A stretch of DNA of 64,000 bases from Membranihabitans maritimus (GTDB lineage: Bacteria > Bacteroidota > Bacteroidia > Chitinophagales > Saprospiraceae), in NCBI RefSeq assembly GCF_021729145.1, contig NZ_JAJSLW010000004.1, positions 1 to 64,000 of the forward strand. Direction: 5' to 3'. The notes beneath the pieces are model-generated. The model was not told where the DNA came from, ran no database searches, and saw only the letters and a program-made list of their open reading frames with translations. Below are positions 53,800 to 63,022 of the stretch, piece after piece. The first letter of the stretch is position 1, and each line of letters begins with the position of its first letter. The position numbers and the translations under genes were made by a program.

Positions 53800-55482
53800 T
53801 CACCTGTAGGGTTTGGCCATCCATTGTACTTCTTCCGGATGCTCTTTAATAGGTTCTGGATTAGCGTCCCACCAAATACGCACCAACCGGTTGTCCTGCC
53901 CACCTATATTCTGCAAGGCAATCTGATATTGTTCTCCATTTATATTTTGTTCATTGGTCGGATAGGGAAACCTTCTCGGAATTTGCCCCATAAGATGATC
54001 ATTGTCCGGCCCGACGAGAATTCTAGGGTAGCCCGTTCTTCGGTATTCGGACCAGGCTTCCTGTTCCTGGGGAAATAAAGCTATCATCTTTTGATTAATA
54101 ATTTGTTCCAGTTTTTCTTCACTTGTACCGGATAGTTCTACTACAGGAGATTCTGCCAAAAAAGCATCAATTTCTTCCTGGGTGATTTTTTTACCGGCTA
54201 TCCTTTGCGCTATTTCATTTGAAGTAGCTTCAGGATCGAATAACTGGATGACATCAGCCAATTGTGGTTCGCTCCGCTGGTAAAATTCCAGCGTATGTTC
54301 CATCGCTAATTCCAAGCCTTTTTCGTAATATCCCTGTGCATCTTCAGGAGATCCCTTTATGCCAAACAACGCCGCTTCCGACAAAGCAAAATAGGTTTCC
54401 GAAGCTTTAAAAAGAGCTCGTTCAATATTCGGGACCCACAAAAGGTCGGACCAACGGGATACCGATTCATCAGCATAAGGGTAACCGTATTCGGGCGGGG
54501 ACATTCCCAGTAATGGCAGGCCCCTATAACCGAAATAGTCGTACTGGGGATAATCTGGGTCACCCGGCCATTCAGCCTTTGCAGTATCTGCAAACACTTT
54601 GGTTCGCGGGTCATCGTTATTAGCCAGGATGTCAAGGAAGGTCTTTGCCATTGCATTTTTTACCACGATAAAGCCCCGGGAAACCAAATCCACATACTCG
54701 GGATTCGTATGCTCCGGATAATCTGTTATAGTATATACAACTGCATCGTCTTCTCTTTCAGTAATTACATCGTCAAGTGAAAGATCGCTCATGTTCTCAC
54801 TAGCCATACCCTCATCAACGTATCTCAATCTCAAAGCGAGACGCAATCGGAGTGAATTAGCAAATTTTCTCCATTTCACGACATCTCCTTCATACATGAT
54901 ATCAGCTTCATCAAAAGACTCCTTGTCCGGATCCAATTGATTGGCCGCTTCCCTTAATTCTTTAAAAAGGTCTTCATAGATTGACTTTTGATCATCGTAC
55001 TTGGGTTTAAAAACGGCATCCTCGATTGGCAAATTGGATTCGAAATATGGAATATCTCCATATACATCTGTACATCTAGAAAAAGCCCATGCTTTTAAAA
55101 TACGTGCTATTGCAATTTTGTTAGTTCGCGATTGCTCTCCATCTTCCAAATCCCTCCTTTCACAAATATCAATAATATCGGCCAAATTACGCCCATAATT
55201 GTCATAGGTATCATTCCACAATCCAGAACTTTCACCCTCTTGAAAAGGCCTATTTGCTCCAGAAACTGACATTCCCGAATAATTGCCAATGGTCCCGAAC
55301 CCACTTTCTCCGTCCCTGATTATGGCATACGTCATTACTCTTGTTAACATCAAATTCACGTCAACTTTATCCTCGAGCAATAAATCTCTTGGAGTATTGA
55401 TCTCTTCGAAATCTTTCGTACAGGATGTAGAAAAAAATAAAGCTGACAAAACAATTGGTATAATTCTTATATAGATTTTCAT
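53800..55482 (-). CDS. SusD-like-2 surface lipoprotein (module C)
   Basis: A 560-residue SusD-like-2 lipoprotein. The signal MKIYIRIIPIVLSALFFSTS is followed by lipidated Cys21 and KDFEEINTPRDLL. VYGDIPYFES and KYDDQKSIYEDLFKELREAA are the family hallmarks, and WSEYRRTGYPRIL lies near the C-terminus. It is related to the module B SusD, while module A uses the classical type. It is 16 bp after SusC and is followed by the polysaccharide-processing genes of the long operon, for which it should be the glycan receptor. Confidence 0.95.
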   Translation of the reverse strand: MKIYIRIIPIVLSALFFSTSCTKDFEEINTPRDLLLEDKVDVNLMLTRVMTYAIIRDGESGFGTIGNYSGMSVSGANRPFQEGESSGLWNDTYDNYGRNLADIIDICERRDLEDGEQSRTNKIAIARILKAWAFSRCTDVYGDIPYFESNLPIEDAVFKPKYDDQKSIYEDLFKELREAANQLDPDKESFDEADIMYEGDVVKWRKFANSLRLRLALRLRYVDEGMASENMSDLSLDDVITEREDDAVVYTITDYPEHTNPEYVDLVSRGFIVVKNAMAKTFLDILANNDDPRTKVFADTAKAEWPGDPDYPQYDYFGYRGLPLLGMSPPEYGYPYADESVSRWSDLLWVPNIERALFKASETYFALSEAALFGIKGSPEDAQGYYEKGLELAMEHTLEFYQRSEPQLADVIQLFDPEATSNEIAQRIAGKKITQEEIDAFLAESPVVELSGTSEEKLEQIINQKMIALFPQEQEAWSEYRRTGYPRILVGPDNDHLMGQIPRRFPYPTNEQNINGEQYQIALQNIGGQDNRLVRIWWDANPEPIKEHPEEVQWMAKPYR

Positions 55483-55498
55483 TATATTAATTTTCTTG

Positions 55499-58400
55499 TT
55501 AGAAGGAAAGGTTTACATTCAAAGTAAAGGTCCTGGTAGTGGGCATTGCCAAGGTTTCCAATCCTGCGGCGGCGGCAGAATTATTGGGCGCAGATTCAGG
55601 GGAAATCCCCATATCGTCCATATGCTCTTCCAAATACATTAAATTTCTTCCTACTAAACTTAGATTCAATTTTTGAAAAGGAGTTCGTTCGAGAAATTTT
55701 GGACTAAAGCTATACCTCAACATTACTTCTCTCAAACTTATATAACTCGCATCCAATACAAATTCTTCTCCAATTTGTGACCAGGCTCTATTAGCCCAAT
55801 AGGTTTGACCAGGTACTGCTTTTGTATTTTTTTCATACCCCACTACATTCCCTTCACTATCTGTCACTTCCATTACACCATCAAGAACTCCAACATAGGG
55901 TAGTTGATTCCCGTTTTCATCTACATCTTTGGGTCGTCTTCCTTCCTCAGTAAACTTACCTGTTCCCTTAGCAGTCATTCTTTCCCGGGTATGCGAAGAT
56001 ATTTCTCCTCCCTGGACAAAATCCAACAAAACGCTCATTGAAAAGCGCTTGTATCTAAAAGTATTCATTAATCCCCCGATCCAATCCGGCGTAATATTCC
56101 CCAAAACACTGACTTCTTCCTCGCGCACATAACCTCCAGATTCATTGACTATCCGCTCTCCTGAGGGTGCCCTTTTGTAAGCATATCCTACAATATTCCC
56201 GTATGGCTGTCCCTCTCTTGCCTCTATATTATTCATAGAAGTGCTTATTAAGGTATAAACATCAATATCAGGTGCTAATTCAACTATAGTAGAATTGTTT
56301 TTTGCATAATTGGCTGTAATACTCCATCCAAACGCATTCGTTGCCGGATCAAAAATGTCGTAATTCAACATGACTTCCAATCCCTTATTTTGGATTTCAC
56401 CTGCATTAACGATCGCCTGACTGTAACCACTGGCATTGGATACAGGTACGTTCAAAATCTGATTATAGGTTCTTCCATTATAGTAGGTAATATCAAGCCC
56501 CAACCGGTTTTGCATGAATCTCAGGTCCGTTCCAATTTCCCAGGATTCAGTAAGCTCATTCTTAAGGTTTACGGGTGGAATTGTTCCACTTTTAGAAGCA
56601 AAATTAAGTCCATCAAACCCCGTATTATACAAAGAATATCCAACATGTGTCAAATAAGGATCTGAATCATTTCCAACCTGCGCCCAGGAAGCCCTCACTT
56701 TGCCGAATGTTACAAAACTGCTTGCAGACAGTAATTCTGAAAATATAAAACTGGTACTCACAGATGGATAGAAATAGGAATTGTTATCAGCCCCCAATGT
56801 AGAAGACCAATCATTCCGTCCTGTAATATCCAGATACAGCATATCCCGATAACTCAATTGACTATTGAAAAATACAGATTGCATTTCTCTTTCCCACAAA
56901 TTTCCATCTGCTCTTACATCATTGGCATTACTTATATGAAAAATATCTTCTGCCTTAAAATCACGCGCATCCCAAAACATTTGATCATAGCGCTGTGACA
57001 AATAACTACCTCCCAAAGTCAAATAACCTGCTAAAGGACCTGAAAAGTCTTTTTCAGCCGTAAGTAATAAATCACCATTAACATCTTTCCTGTGCCGATT
57101 AGTCTGTGTCATTCGGCCGGGTTGATTGCTGCTACCGCGGGCACCGACTGGCCACCTTTCCTCTCTAAGTTCCGTAAAAATATCAGTACTAATCCTACCC
57201 ATTAAATTCAACCAACTGGTAAATTCAATATTAGCAGAAACATATCCCAAAAGACGGTCTTTTTTATCTTCATTTTTCAATTCATTGACAATATACCATG
57301 GATTGTAATTCATGCCTGGGAACCGAGCATAACTTCCCGTTTCTTCATAATATCTTTTTATAAAGTCCAACGGTGTAAACCTCGATAAAATAGCTAAATT
57401 ATAAATTGGATTCTGTTCAGAATATCCAAGAGTGGGTCGTTGATTTCCACCTGAACGGATATAATTTGCACTGGCATCAATGCTAATTTTTTCACTGACC
57501 TGGCTATTAGCTTTTATAGCTACGTTTGACCTTGTAATTTCATGGTTGGGAATAACACCCTTTGCATTGGTATTACCTAAGGACAAACGAAAAGAAGAAT
57601 TTTCATTGCTCCCTGTAATAGCCACGTTCTGAGTATTGGTAATTCCTGTCTTATAAAAGAGATCGCGCACATTGTCTTCCGGTTGGGAAACATAAGGCAT
57701 TGTCCGTGGAGGACCATCGTCATCAGGCATTCGATATACATCAATAATAGATATGCTACCATCCAGGGGACCACCCCAACTATCGAGATTTCCCCATTCT
57801 GGATAAAAATAGTTCTCACCATTGACCTCATTCTTTCCATAGTTGGCAACACCTGTCCCATCATAACCAGAACCGTATTTATTTTGGTATGTCGGGATCA
57901 GGTTTAAAAAGTCAAGTCCCAGACTCGAATTAATTTCTACGCCAAGACCTTTAGATCCTTTTCCGGATTTTGTGGTAATTAAAATCACTCCATTAGCTCC
58001 TCTTGAACCATACAGTGCAGAGGAATTGGGTCCTTTCAAAACAGAAATTGATTCAATATCCTGCGGATTAATACCACCTATGCCATCGCCATAATCCCTA
58101 GATTCAAATACCCCACTGCTGTGTCCATCATTCACTATAGGGACCCCATCGACTACATACAAGGGTTGGTTGTTTCCACTTAGGGAACTGTTGCCTCTAA
58201 TCACCACTGATGATGAACTCCCAACGCCACCTGCCAATTTAGAAATTTGAACACCTGCTACTTTGCCCGCGAGATAATCGGCAACATTTACTTCGCGGGC
58301 GGCTTCAAGATCTCTGGATCCCAGTTCCTGTGCTGCATATCCCAATGCTTTTTTTTCTCTTTCAATACCGAGTCCTGTAACAACTACCTGTGATAATTGC

Positions 58401-59065
58401 TGTATATTTTCACTCATTACCACTTCAACATAATCATTTCCATCTAGTGGAACTTCTTTGGTATTGTAACCTATATATGAAAAAACTAAAGTAGCATTTT
58501 CCTCAACACTCTCTAAAGAAAATCCTCCATTGTAATTTGTTGCCGTTCCATGGTCAGTACCCTTTACTAGAACATTAACACCTATAAGGGGTTCACCACT
58601 ATCATCCGTCACCACACCTGTAATTGTTGAAACCTTCCGCACAGTACTGAAAACCTCTCGTCTTCCTATTGTTGGCAATCTTTCGGGTAATACATTTACG
58701 GGCTTTTCTTTTAATATAATGAAGTTGCCGTTTACTAAATAACCAATAGAACGTGGAGCAAATATAGCATCCAAAACACGCTTTAGTTCAAGATTTCTCC
58801 CCCTGTACGTAATACTTCCTTCAAGCTTCAAACGACTTTCACTGTATACAAATTTCACATCTGTTTGTTCCTCTAAAAGCTCCAATGCCCGGATAATATT
58901 GACAGACTCCCATTCAATGGTTACCTTTTCATCCAATATCTGGGCATCCGTTTCATTTGCTAAAGTGAAACCGGTAAATAATATCATCAATAATAACTGT
59001 CCTGCCGAAAATTTCATCACTTTATAAATAAGCGGCACCCTAGAAAAATAATTTTTCATCTCCAT
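55499..59065 (-). CDS. SusC/RagA TonB-dependent transporter with STN domain (module C)
   Basis: An 1188-residue SusC-type transporter. A signal region (FSAGQLLLMILFTGFTLANE) is followed by an STN domain (about 47-115; VTIEWESVNIIRALELLEEQ, NGNFIILKEKP), a regulatory-like domain (about 148-220; GEPLIGVNVLVKGTDHGTAT), a TonB-box-like SQVVVTGLGIEREKKALGYA, a plug (KGPNSSALYGSRGANGVILI) and a barrel ending FTLNVNLSF. It starts 105 bp after FecR; in that gap no strong promoter is seen. The STN domain implies control by the FecR3 protein, but no sigma gene is adjacent. It imports the substrate of the long operon. Confidence 0.96.
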   Translation of the reverse strand: MEMKNYFSRVPLIYKVMKFSAGQLLLMILFTGFTLANETDAQILDEKVTIEWESVNIIRALELLEEQTDVKFVYSESRLKLEGSITYRGRNLELKRVLDAIFAPRSIGYLVNGNFIILKEKPVNVLPERLPTIGRREVFSTVRKVSTITGVVTDDSGEPLIGVNVLVKGTDHGTATNYNGGFSLESVEENATLVFSYIGYNTKEVPLDGNDYVEVVMSENIQQLSQVVVTGLGIEREKKALGYAAQELGSRDLEAAREVNVADYLAGKVAGVQISKLAGGVGSSSSVVIRGNSSLSGNNQPLYVVDGVPIVNDGHSSGVFESRDYGDGIGGINPQDIESISVLKGPNSSALYGSRGANGVILITTKSGKGSKGLGVEINSSLGLDFLNLIPTYQNKYGSGYDGTGVANYGKNEVNGENYFYPEWGNLDSWGGPLDGSISIIDVYRMPDDDGPPRTMPYVSQPEDNVRDLFYKTGITNTQNVAITGSNENSSFRLSLGNTNAKGVIPNHEITRSNVAIKANSQVSEKISIDASANYIRSGGNQRPTLGYSEQNPIYNLAILSRFTPLDFIKRYYEETGSYARFPGMNYNPWYIVNELKNEDKKDRLLGYVSANIEFTSWLNLMGRISTDIFTELREERWPVGARGSSNQPGRMTQTNRHRKDVNGDLLLTAEKDFSGPLAGYLTLGGSYLSQRYDQMFWDARDFKAEDIFHISNANDVRADGNLWEREMQSVFFNSQLSYRDMLYLDITGRNDWSSTLGADNNSYFYPSVSTSFIFSELLSASSFVTFGKVRASWAQVGNDSDPYLTHVGYSLYNTGFDGLNFASKSGTIPPVNLKNELTESWEIGTDLRFMQNRLGLDITYYNGRTYNQILNVPVSNASGYSQAIVNAGEIQNKGLEVMLNYDIFDPATNAFGWSITANYAKNNSTIVELAPDIDVYTLISTSMNNIEAREGQPYGNIVGYAYKRAPSGERIVNESGGYVREEEVSVLGNITPDWIGGLMNTFRYKRFSMSVLLDFVQGGEISSHTRERMTAKGTGKFTEEGRRPKDVDENGNQLPYVGVLDGVMEVTDSEGNVVGYEKNTKAVPGQTYWANRAWSQIGEEFVLDASYISLREVMLRYSFSPKFLERTPFQKLNLSLVGRNLMYLEEHMDDMGISPESAPNNSAAAAGLETLAMPTTRTFTLNVNLSF

Positions 59066-59170
59066 TTGTTTTCTATTATTTATTTAAAACATCATCCAGG
59101 AATGTTGGCCCACTCCCAAAACTCTGTACTCCTATTACAATTTCATTTTACCCAAATCGGATGTAAAATA

Positions 59171-60208
59171 TTAATAACACCCCCTACCACTCAGGTATAC
59201 CATTTCCTTTTCAATTTTATAATTTCCGTTTAAAGTTTCCACAATCAATTCCAGCGTATTTTCCAATGATTGGTCTGTAAAATCCGCACGAATTAAACAA
59301 TTCTTCATTGATTCTTCAACGGCTATTTCAACATCGAACTTTTCTGTAATTCTTTTAGCAACTTCATTTAATTCAATATTTTCAAAGTACATATCGTATT
59401 CAGTACCCTGAGTATATTCTCCAAAGGTCGGAGCTTTTCGAATTGAATCCATCGAGAGACTTTCCTGGTTAATTTTTGTCAATTTTTGCAAATCATGCTC
59501 AAAGACACTCCTTTCATTAGGTAATAATTCCAGACCCTTTTCTTCATCCAACAGGACTTCAACTTTTCCAGTTAATACATACACTTCCGTCTCTCCAGGT
59601 TTAGTCTTTATATTAAAACTTGTTCCCATAACACGGGTTTTTAAAGAACCGCTTTTTACAATAAAACTTTTACGTACACTCTTTTCGCCTATTATTCGAC
59701 CCCATAACCCCGGTTCTGTATATGCTTTGGTTATTTCAAATAGAGCCTCTCCATCGAGTTCTACAAGTCTCTGTTCACCAGTAAATTCTTCAGGATAGGT
59801 CAAGGAACTATTCCCTTTTAACCAAACAATACTTCCATCATTCAAAATCACTTTTTTAACTTCTCCTGAGGATTGTGCAATTTGGATTTGAGTCTTTTCT
59901 GCAAAATTGCCAATCATCTCCCACAATAAAAATCCAGCAACAACAACTATCAGAATTGCTGCTGCTCTCCTAATAATATTAAATCCCCTACCTAATTTCA
60001 CCTTATCGTAGGTCTTACTTTCAATACGATTGTCAACACCAGACTTGATACTTTTTTTTATTTTCTGAACTTCTATATCAGATAGTTTTCCATATGTTTC
60101 AAAATCCTTCCGTGAATCCAACCAAGCTTCGATTAATTCAATTTCAGCAGAAGAAGCCTTTCCTTCCTGATATTTTTTTATTAATTCACTAAATCGCTCT
60201 TCCTTCAT
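59171..60208 (-). CDS. FecR-family anti-sigma factor without a neighbouring sigma gene (module C)
   Basis: A 345-residue anti-sigma protein. The cytoplasmic part (ELIKKYQEGKASSAEIELIE, WLDSRKDFE) precedes a membrane helix (AAAILIVVVAGFLLWEMIG, about residues 82-100), a FecR domain (LNDGSIVWLKGNSSLTYPEE, LDGEALFEITKA, RVMGTSFNIKTKPGE) and a DUF4974 domain (YDMYFENIELNEVAKRITEK, FDVEIAVEES). Unlike modules A and B there is no ECF sigma gene upstream: the neighbour is the T9SS beta-helix gene, 132 bp away. The partner sigma must be encoded elsewhere or outside the window. Confidence 0.94.
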   Translation of the reverse strand: MKEERFSELIKKYQEGKASSAEIELIEAWLDSRKDFETYGKLSDIEVQKIKKSIKSGVDNRIESKTYDKVKLGRGFNIIRRAAAILIVVVAGFLLWEMIGNFAEKTQIQIAQSSGEVKKVILNDGSIVWLKGNSSLTYPEEFTGEQRLVELDGEALFEITKAYTEPGLWGRIIGEKSVRKSFIVKSGSLKTRVMGTSFNIKTKPGETEVYVLTGKVEVLLDEEKGLELLPNERSVFEHDLQKLTKINQESLSMDSIRKAPTFGEYTQGTEYDMYFENIELNEVAKRITEKFDVEIAVEESMKNCLIRADFTDQSLENTLELIVETLNGNYKIEKEMVYLSGRGCY

Positions 60209-60340
60209 TAATTCCGAAATTAAGTTTTTATAGCTAATTGCTATTTTATTAATAAGTCACTTTTCAATTCAACTACACCTAGTTACACTGCAAATATTTT
60301 AAAATTTATCATCACAAATAAATACATCCACAACTCTGCC

Positions 60341-62797
60341 TCAATGCTTTAGAATCCTTTTTGTATAAACTCCTTTCCCGTCTTCAACCATCAGGATATA
60401 GACTCCTGTTGGTAAAAAAGAAGTGTCCAATTGCAAACTCCTTGAATAAATATTATTTTCAAAATAGACTTTACCATGAAGATCCAAAATTTTCACCTGG
60501 TATTTTCCAATATCTTGAGTACTAATATACAATCTTGACCTTACAGGATTGGGACTAGCTGAATATTTGTTTTCAAATACATTTATAATACTTGATAATT
60601 CATCCAGTGTAAAAGTGATTAAAGTATCTTTATCCAAAGATATATCCTCTTCGTGTTCTCCGACTTTTAATTTATAAGGGTGCTCTTCATGACGAAGCCG
60701 ATTGTAATACGAATATTCTTTAAGAATTGTATGAAAGGTATCATTTGTCGAAATCAACGTATCATTTGCTACAATGCCATTTATATCTGAAATAGTTAAC
60801 CTGTGTCTATTACCGTAATAGTTTTGTTGATCAACCAAGGTTGCTTGAAGTTGCCAGAATACAGAATAGGTATGTTCCCTACGTGTCCTAATAAATTCCA
60901 ATCTCCTATTTCCGCCTTGTATTAAATTAGACACAAATCGGATTTCTGTAGCCAAATTATTCCCATGCCCCAATTTAATAGGAGCATAATTCTCAATCGA
61001 CTCTTGAGATTCAATGATTGTGTTACCCTTTATTATCACCTTTTCAGCATCACCATACGGAGTGGCCAACCAAAATGCAGGGACATTTGTTTTTACAGTA
61101 TTATTTTCAAAGACACCTCCGATTGTTCCTCCCCCCACGTAAAATCCACATGTAATAGCTTTTGACTTAGGATCTCTTGCATCCACAATAACCTTATTAT
61201 TGTATACAAAATTATCCCCTCCACTTGCACTGTAAAATATTGCCGTAGCAACAGGAATATAATTGGGAAATTCCGGGTAATCCTTTCCTGTAATATAGAA
61301 ATTGTTATTAAAAATGCTATTATTATAACATCCATTTGAAGCACCGGGTTTGGCATTATAGTCAGCTAATCTGACCCCATTTACGCTGTAATCCTCATTT
61401 CCATATTCACAAGTAGGAGGTGAAGCCTCGATGTATATTTCATTATTATAAATTGAAATACCATTTCTTCTGTAAATTTCTATACCTGAACCGGTTTCCG
61501 GCATAAATACATTTTCGTAAATCCTGGATTGATTACCCCCAGCCATAATACTATAGTGATTGGTCACCATTTGTCGATTGGCAAAAAAATTGTGGTGGAT
61601 ATCAGAGTCCTTGCCCTGAAAATTTAGACAACCTTGTCCACCATAGAACTCAGAATAGGAAACTTCCGAAGGTTGGTCCCCACGTAAATCTACAGCGTAG
61701 TAGTGAGAGCCATGTCTGTTAATAATAAAAGGGCTTTCTATATCAAAATAACAATTTTTAATGGTAGCCTGTGGCACCTCGACGGCATTGGTATTAATTC
61801 CGGAAGAAACTACTTTCACATTGTCGATAGTAAAATCCATCGACTCAGCTGTAGATTGTATCCCCCAGGACAAGATACCCCTAACACCACTCCTAATAAC
61901 CCCGTTCTTAATCGTGATACTGCCTTCAGCCCCAGTCTTAGTCACGGGGATACTATCCAGTGGAACCCCATTTCCAAAATTGGATGTATAGTCATAAAAT
62001 GCGGGATGGTGCCAACCATCATACAAATCGTCACTGTGTGCATTGGTATACGTCCTTTCGATAACCCCGACACCCACATCCATAGCCGGCCTTAGATCAA
62101 CATGGTCGATAATAGCCTCGGTCTCCGCCCGAATTCGTACTCGGTATCTGCCGGATGGTTTTCCATACATATGTGCGTATACAAATCCACCTCCCAATTG
62201 TGGATGTTTATTTTCTACCGGACTTCCCTGTAGTTCTGTATTACCATAACGGTTGATACATTTGACGATTTCACCTTCAGAATCTTCAATATAAACGCTT
62301 ACACGCATGGTGTTTTTTGCAACTCCACATATAGCAAAATAGGACCGTCCCGAATCCGGCAATTCTATATAGTCAGAGGTAATCTCCTCTCCAGCATCTA
62401 ACCGCAAAACTTTGTCCCCAATAAAAACCTGCTCCACTCGACCTAAAATTTTGGAATTGAGTGCATTTGAAAAATCCCACCCCACTTTTCCTTCTTCAAA
62501 GCTGTAATTTGGTAAATGATGGTAATCACCGTTAGCATAAACAATTTCATATCCATTTAGGTCCAGGGTTACATCTTTCCCCAGGAACAAACCACTTCTA
62601 CTACTTCGGATATCATTCACCAAAACATATGTTGCTCCGGGCTTACCGTAATACCCCGGTTTACTAATCGGTATCTCACCTGCTTCAAGTTCCCTGTGAA
62701 TTGTTTCCGTATACTGTCCATATCCAGGCCAACAATTTACAAACACTAGTGCAAAAAAGAATACAACTCGCCAGGAAGAACTTATTACTCTCATCAA
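60341..62797 (-). CDS. T9SS-exported right-handed beta-helix protein
   Basis: An 818-residue secreted protein (signal: VVFFFALVFVNCWPGYGQ). It shares the layout of the internal paralogue at 44.6 kb: LGKDVTLDLNGYEIVYANGD, an inserted sandwich domain, then parallel beta-helix repeats (TIKNGVIRSGVRGILSWGIQ; NRHGSHYYAVDLRGDQPSEV; GSGIEIYRRNGISIYNNEIY). The last 80 residues form a type-A T9SS sorting domain (SASPNPVRSRLYISTQDIGK; FLPTGVYILMVEDGKGVYTK, then RILKH), so it is sent to the cell surface. It is probably the outside-acting polysaccharide lyase or hydrolase of the locus. A strong -7 element and inverted repeats lie upstream, and it is followed by FecR3 after 132 bp. Confidence 0.85.
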   Translation of the reverse strand: MMRVISSSWRVVFFFALVFVNCWPGYGQYTETIHRELEAGEIPISKPGYYGKPGATYVLVNDIRSSRSGLFLGKDVTLDLNGYEIVYANGDYHHLPNYSFEEGKVGWDFSNALNSKILGRVEQVFIGDKVLRLDAGEEITSDYIELPDSGRSYFAICGVAKNTMRVSVYIEDSEGEIVKCINRYGNTELQGSPVENKHPQLGGGFVYAHMYGKPSGRYRVRIRAETEAIIDHVDLRPAMDVGVGVIERTYTNAHSDDLYDGWHHPAFYDYTSNFGNGVPLDSIPVTKTGAEGSITIKNGVIRSGVRGILSWGIQSTAESMDFTIDNVKVVSSGINTNAVEVPQATIKNCYFDIESPFIINRHGSHYYAVDLRGDQPSEVSYSEFYGGQGCLNFQGKDSDIHHNFFANRQMVTNHYSIMAGGNQSRIYENVFMPETGSGIEIYRRNGISIYNNEIYIEASPPTCEYGNEDYSVNGVRLADYNAKPGASNGCYNNSIFNNNFYITGKDYPEFPNYIPVATAIFYSASGGDNFVYNNKVIVDARDPKSKAITCGFYVGGGTIGGVFENNTVKTNVPAFWLATPYGDAEKVIIKGNTIIESQESIENYAPIKLGHGNNLATEIRFVSNLIQGGNRRLEFIRTRREHTYSVFWQLQATLVDQQNYYGNRHRLTISDINGIVANDTLISTNDTFHTILKEYSYYNRLRHEEHPYKLKVGEHEEDISLDKDTLITFTLDELSSIINVFENKYSASPNPVRSRLYISTQDIGKYQVKILDLHGKVYFENNIYSRSLQLDTSFLPTGVYILMVEDGKGVYTKRILKH

Positions 62798-62842
62798 TAA
62801 TTTTTTTTCTATTTCTATTGATCCGTTTTAGATACTGAGAAA

Positions 62843-62942
62843 GGTTTGACAAACTTTAAAAAAAGTTGCCTATTATTCCAATTTGTCCCACATACGACAA
62901 ATTTTGGAGAAAGGCAGGTCGTGATGTAGTTTGTCAAACCTA
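62843..62942. promoter_or_regulatory. Promoter and nested inverted repeats upstream of the T9SS beta-helix gene
   Basis: GGTTTGACAAAC (62843-62854) and GTTTGTCAAACC (62929-62940) are perfect 12-bp inverted repeats 74 nt apart. Inside lie AATTTGTC (62880-62887) and GACAAATT (62896-62903), an 8-bp inverted repeat. On the minus strand the outer right arm overlaps TAGGTTTG (62935-62942), an exact TAnnTTTG -7 element; the -33 is weak. A near copy of the arm lies at 6898-6912. It could be an operator array that controls the beta-helix gene, or a dispersed hairpin repeat. Confidence 0.5.
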
Positions 62943-63022
62943 TGTACTTCAATGAAATAATTTCACATACGATTCCAGCTCCTCGGTCTTTTTGCACCTT
63001 CAATTAAAAAAACGAGATTCTA

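Noticed and set aside
35350-62797. Assignment of the locus as an ulvan, alginate or xylan PUL
   Set aside because: None of the diagnostic lyases or hydrolases for these glycans can be recognised; the beta-helix and barrel proteins are of unassigned family.
62815-63003. 62-codon minus-strand open frame upstream of the beta-helix gene
   Set aside because: It runs through the nested inverted repeats and the -7 element, and the protein is without pattern; the stretch is better explained as regulatory DNA.
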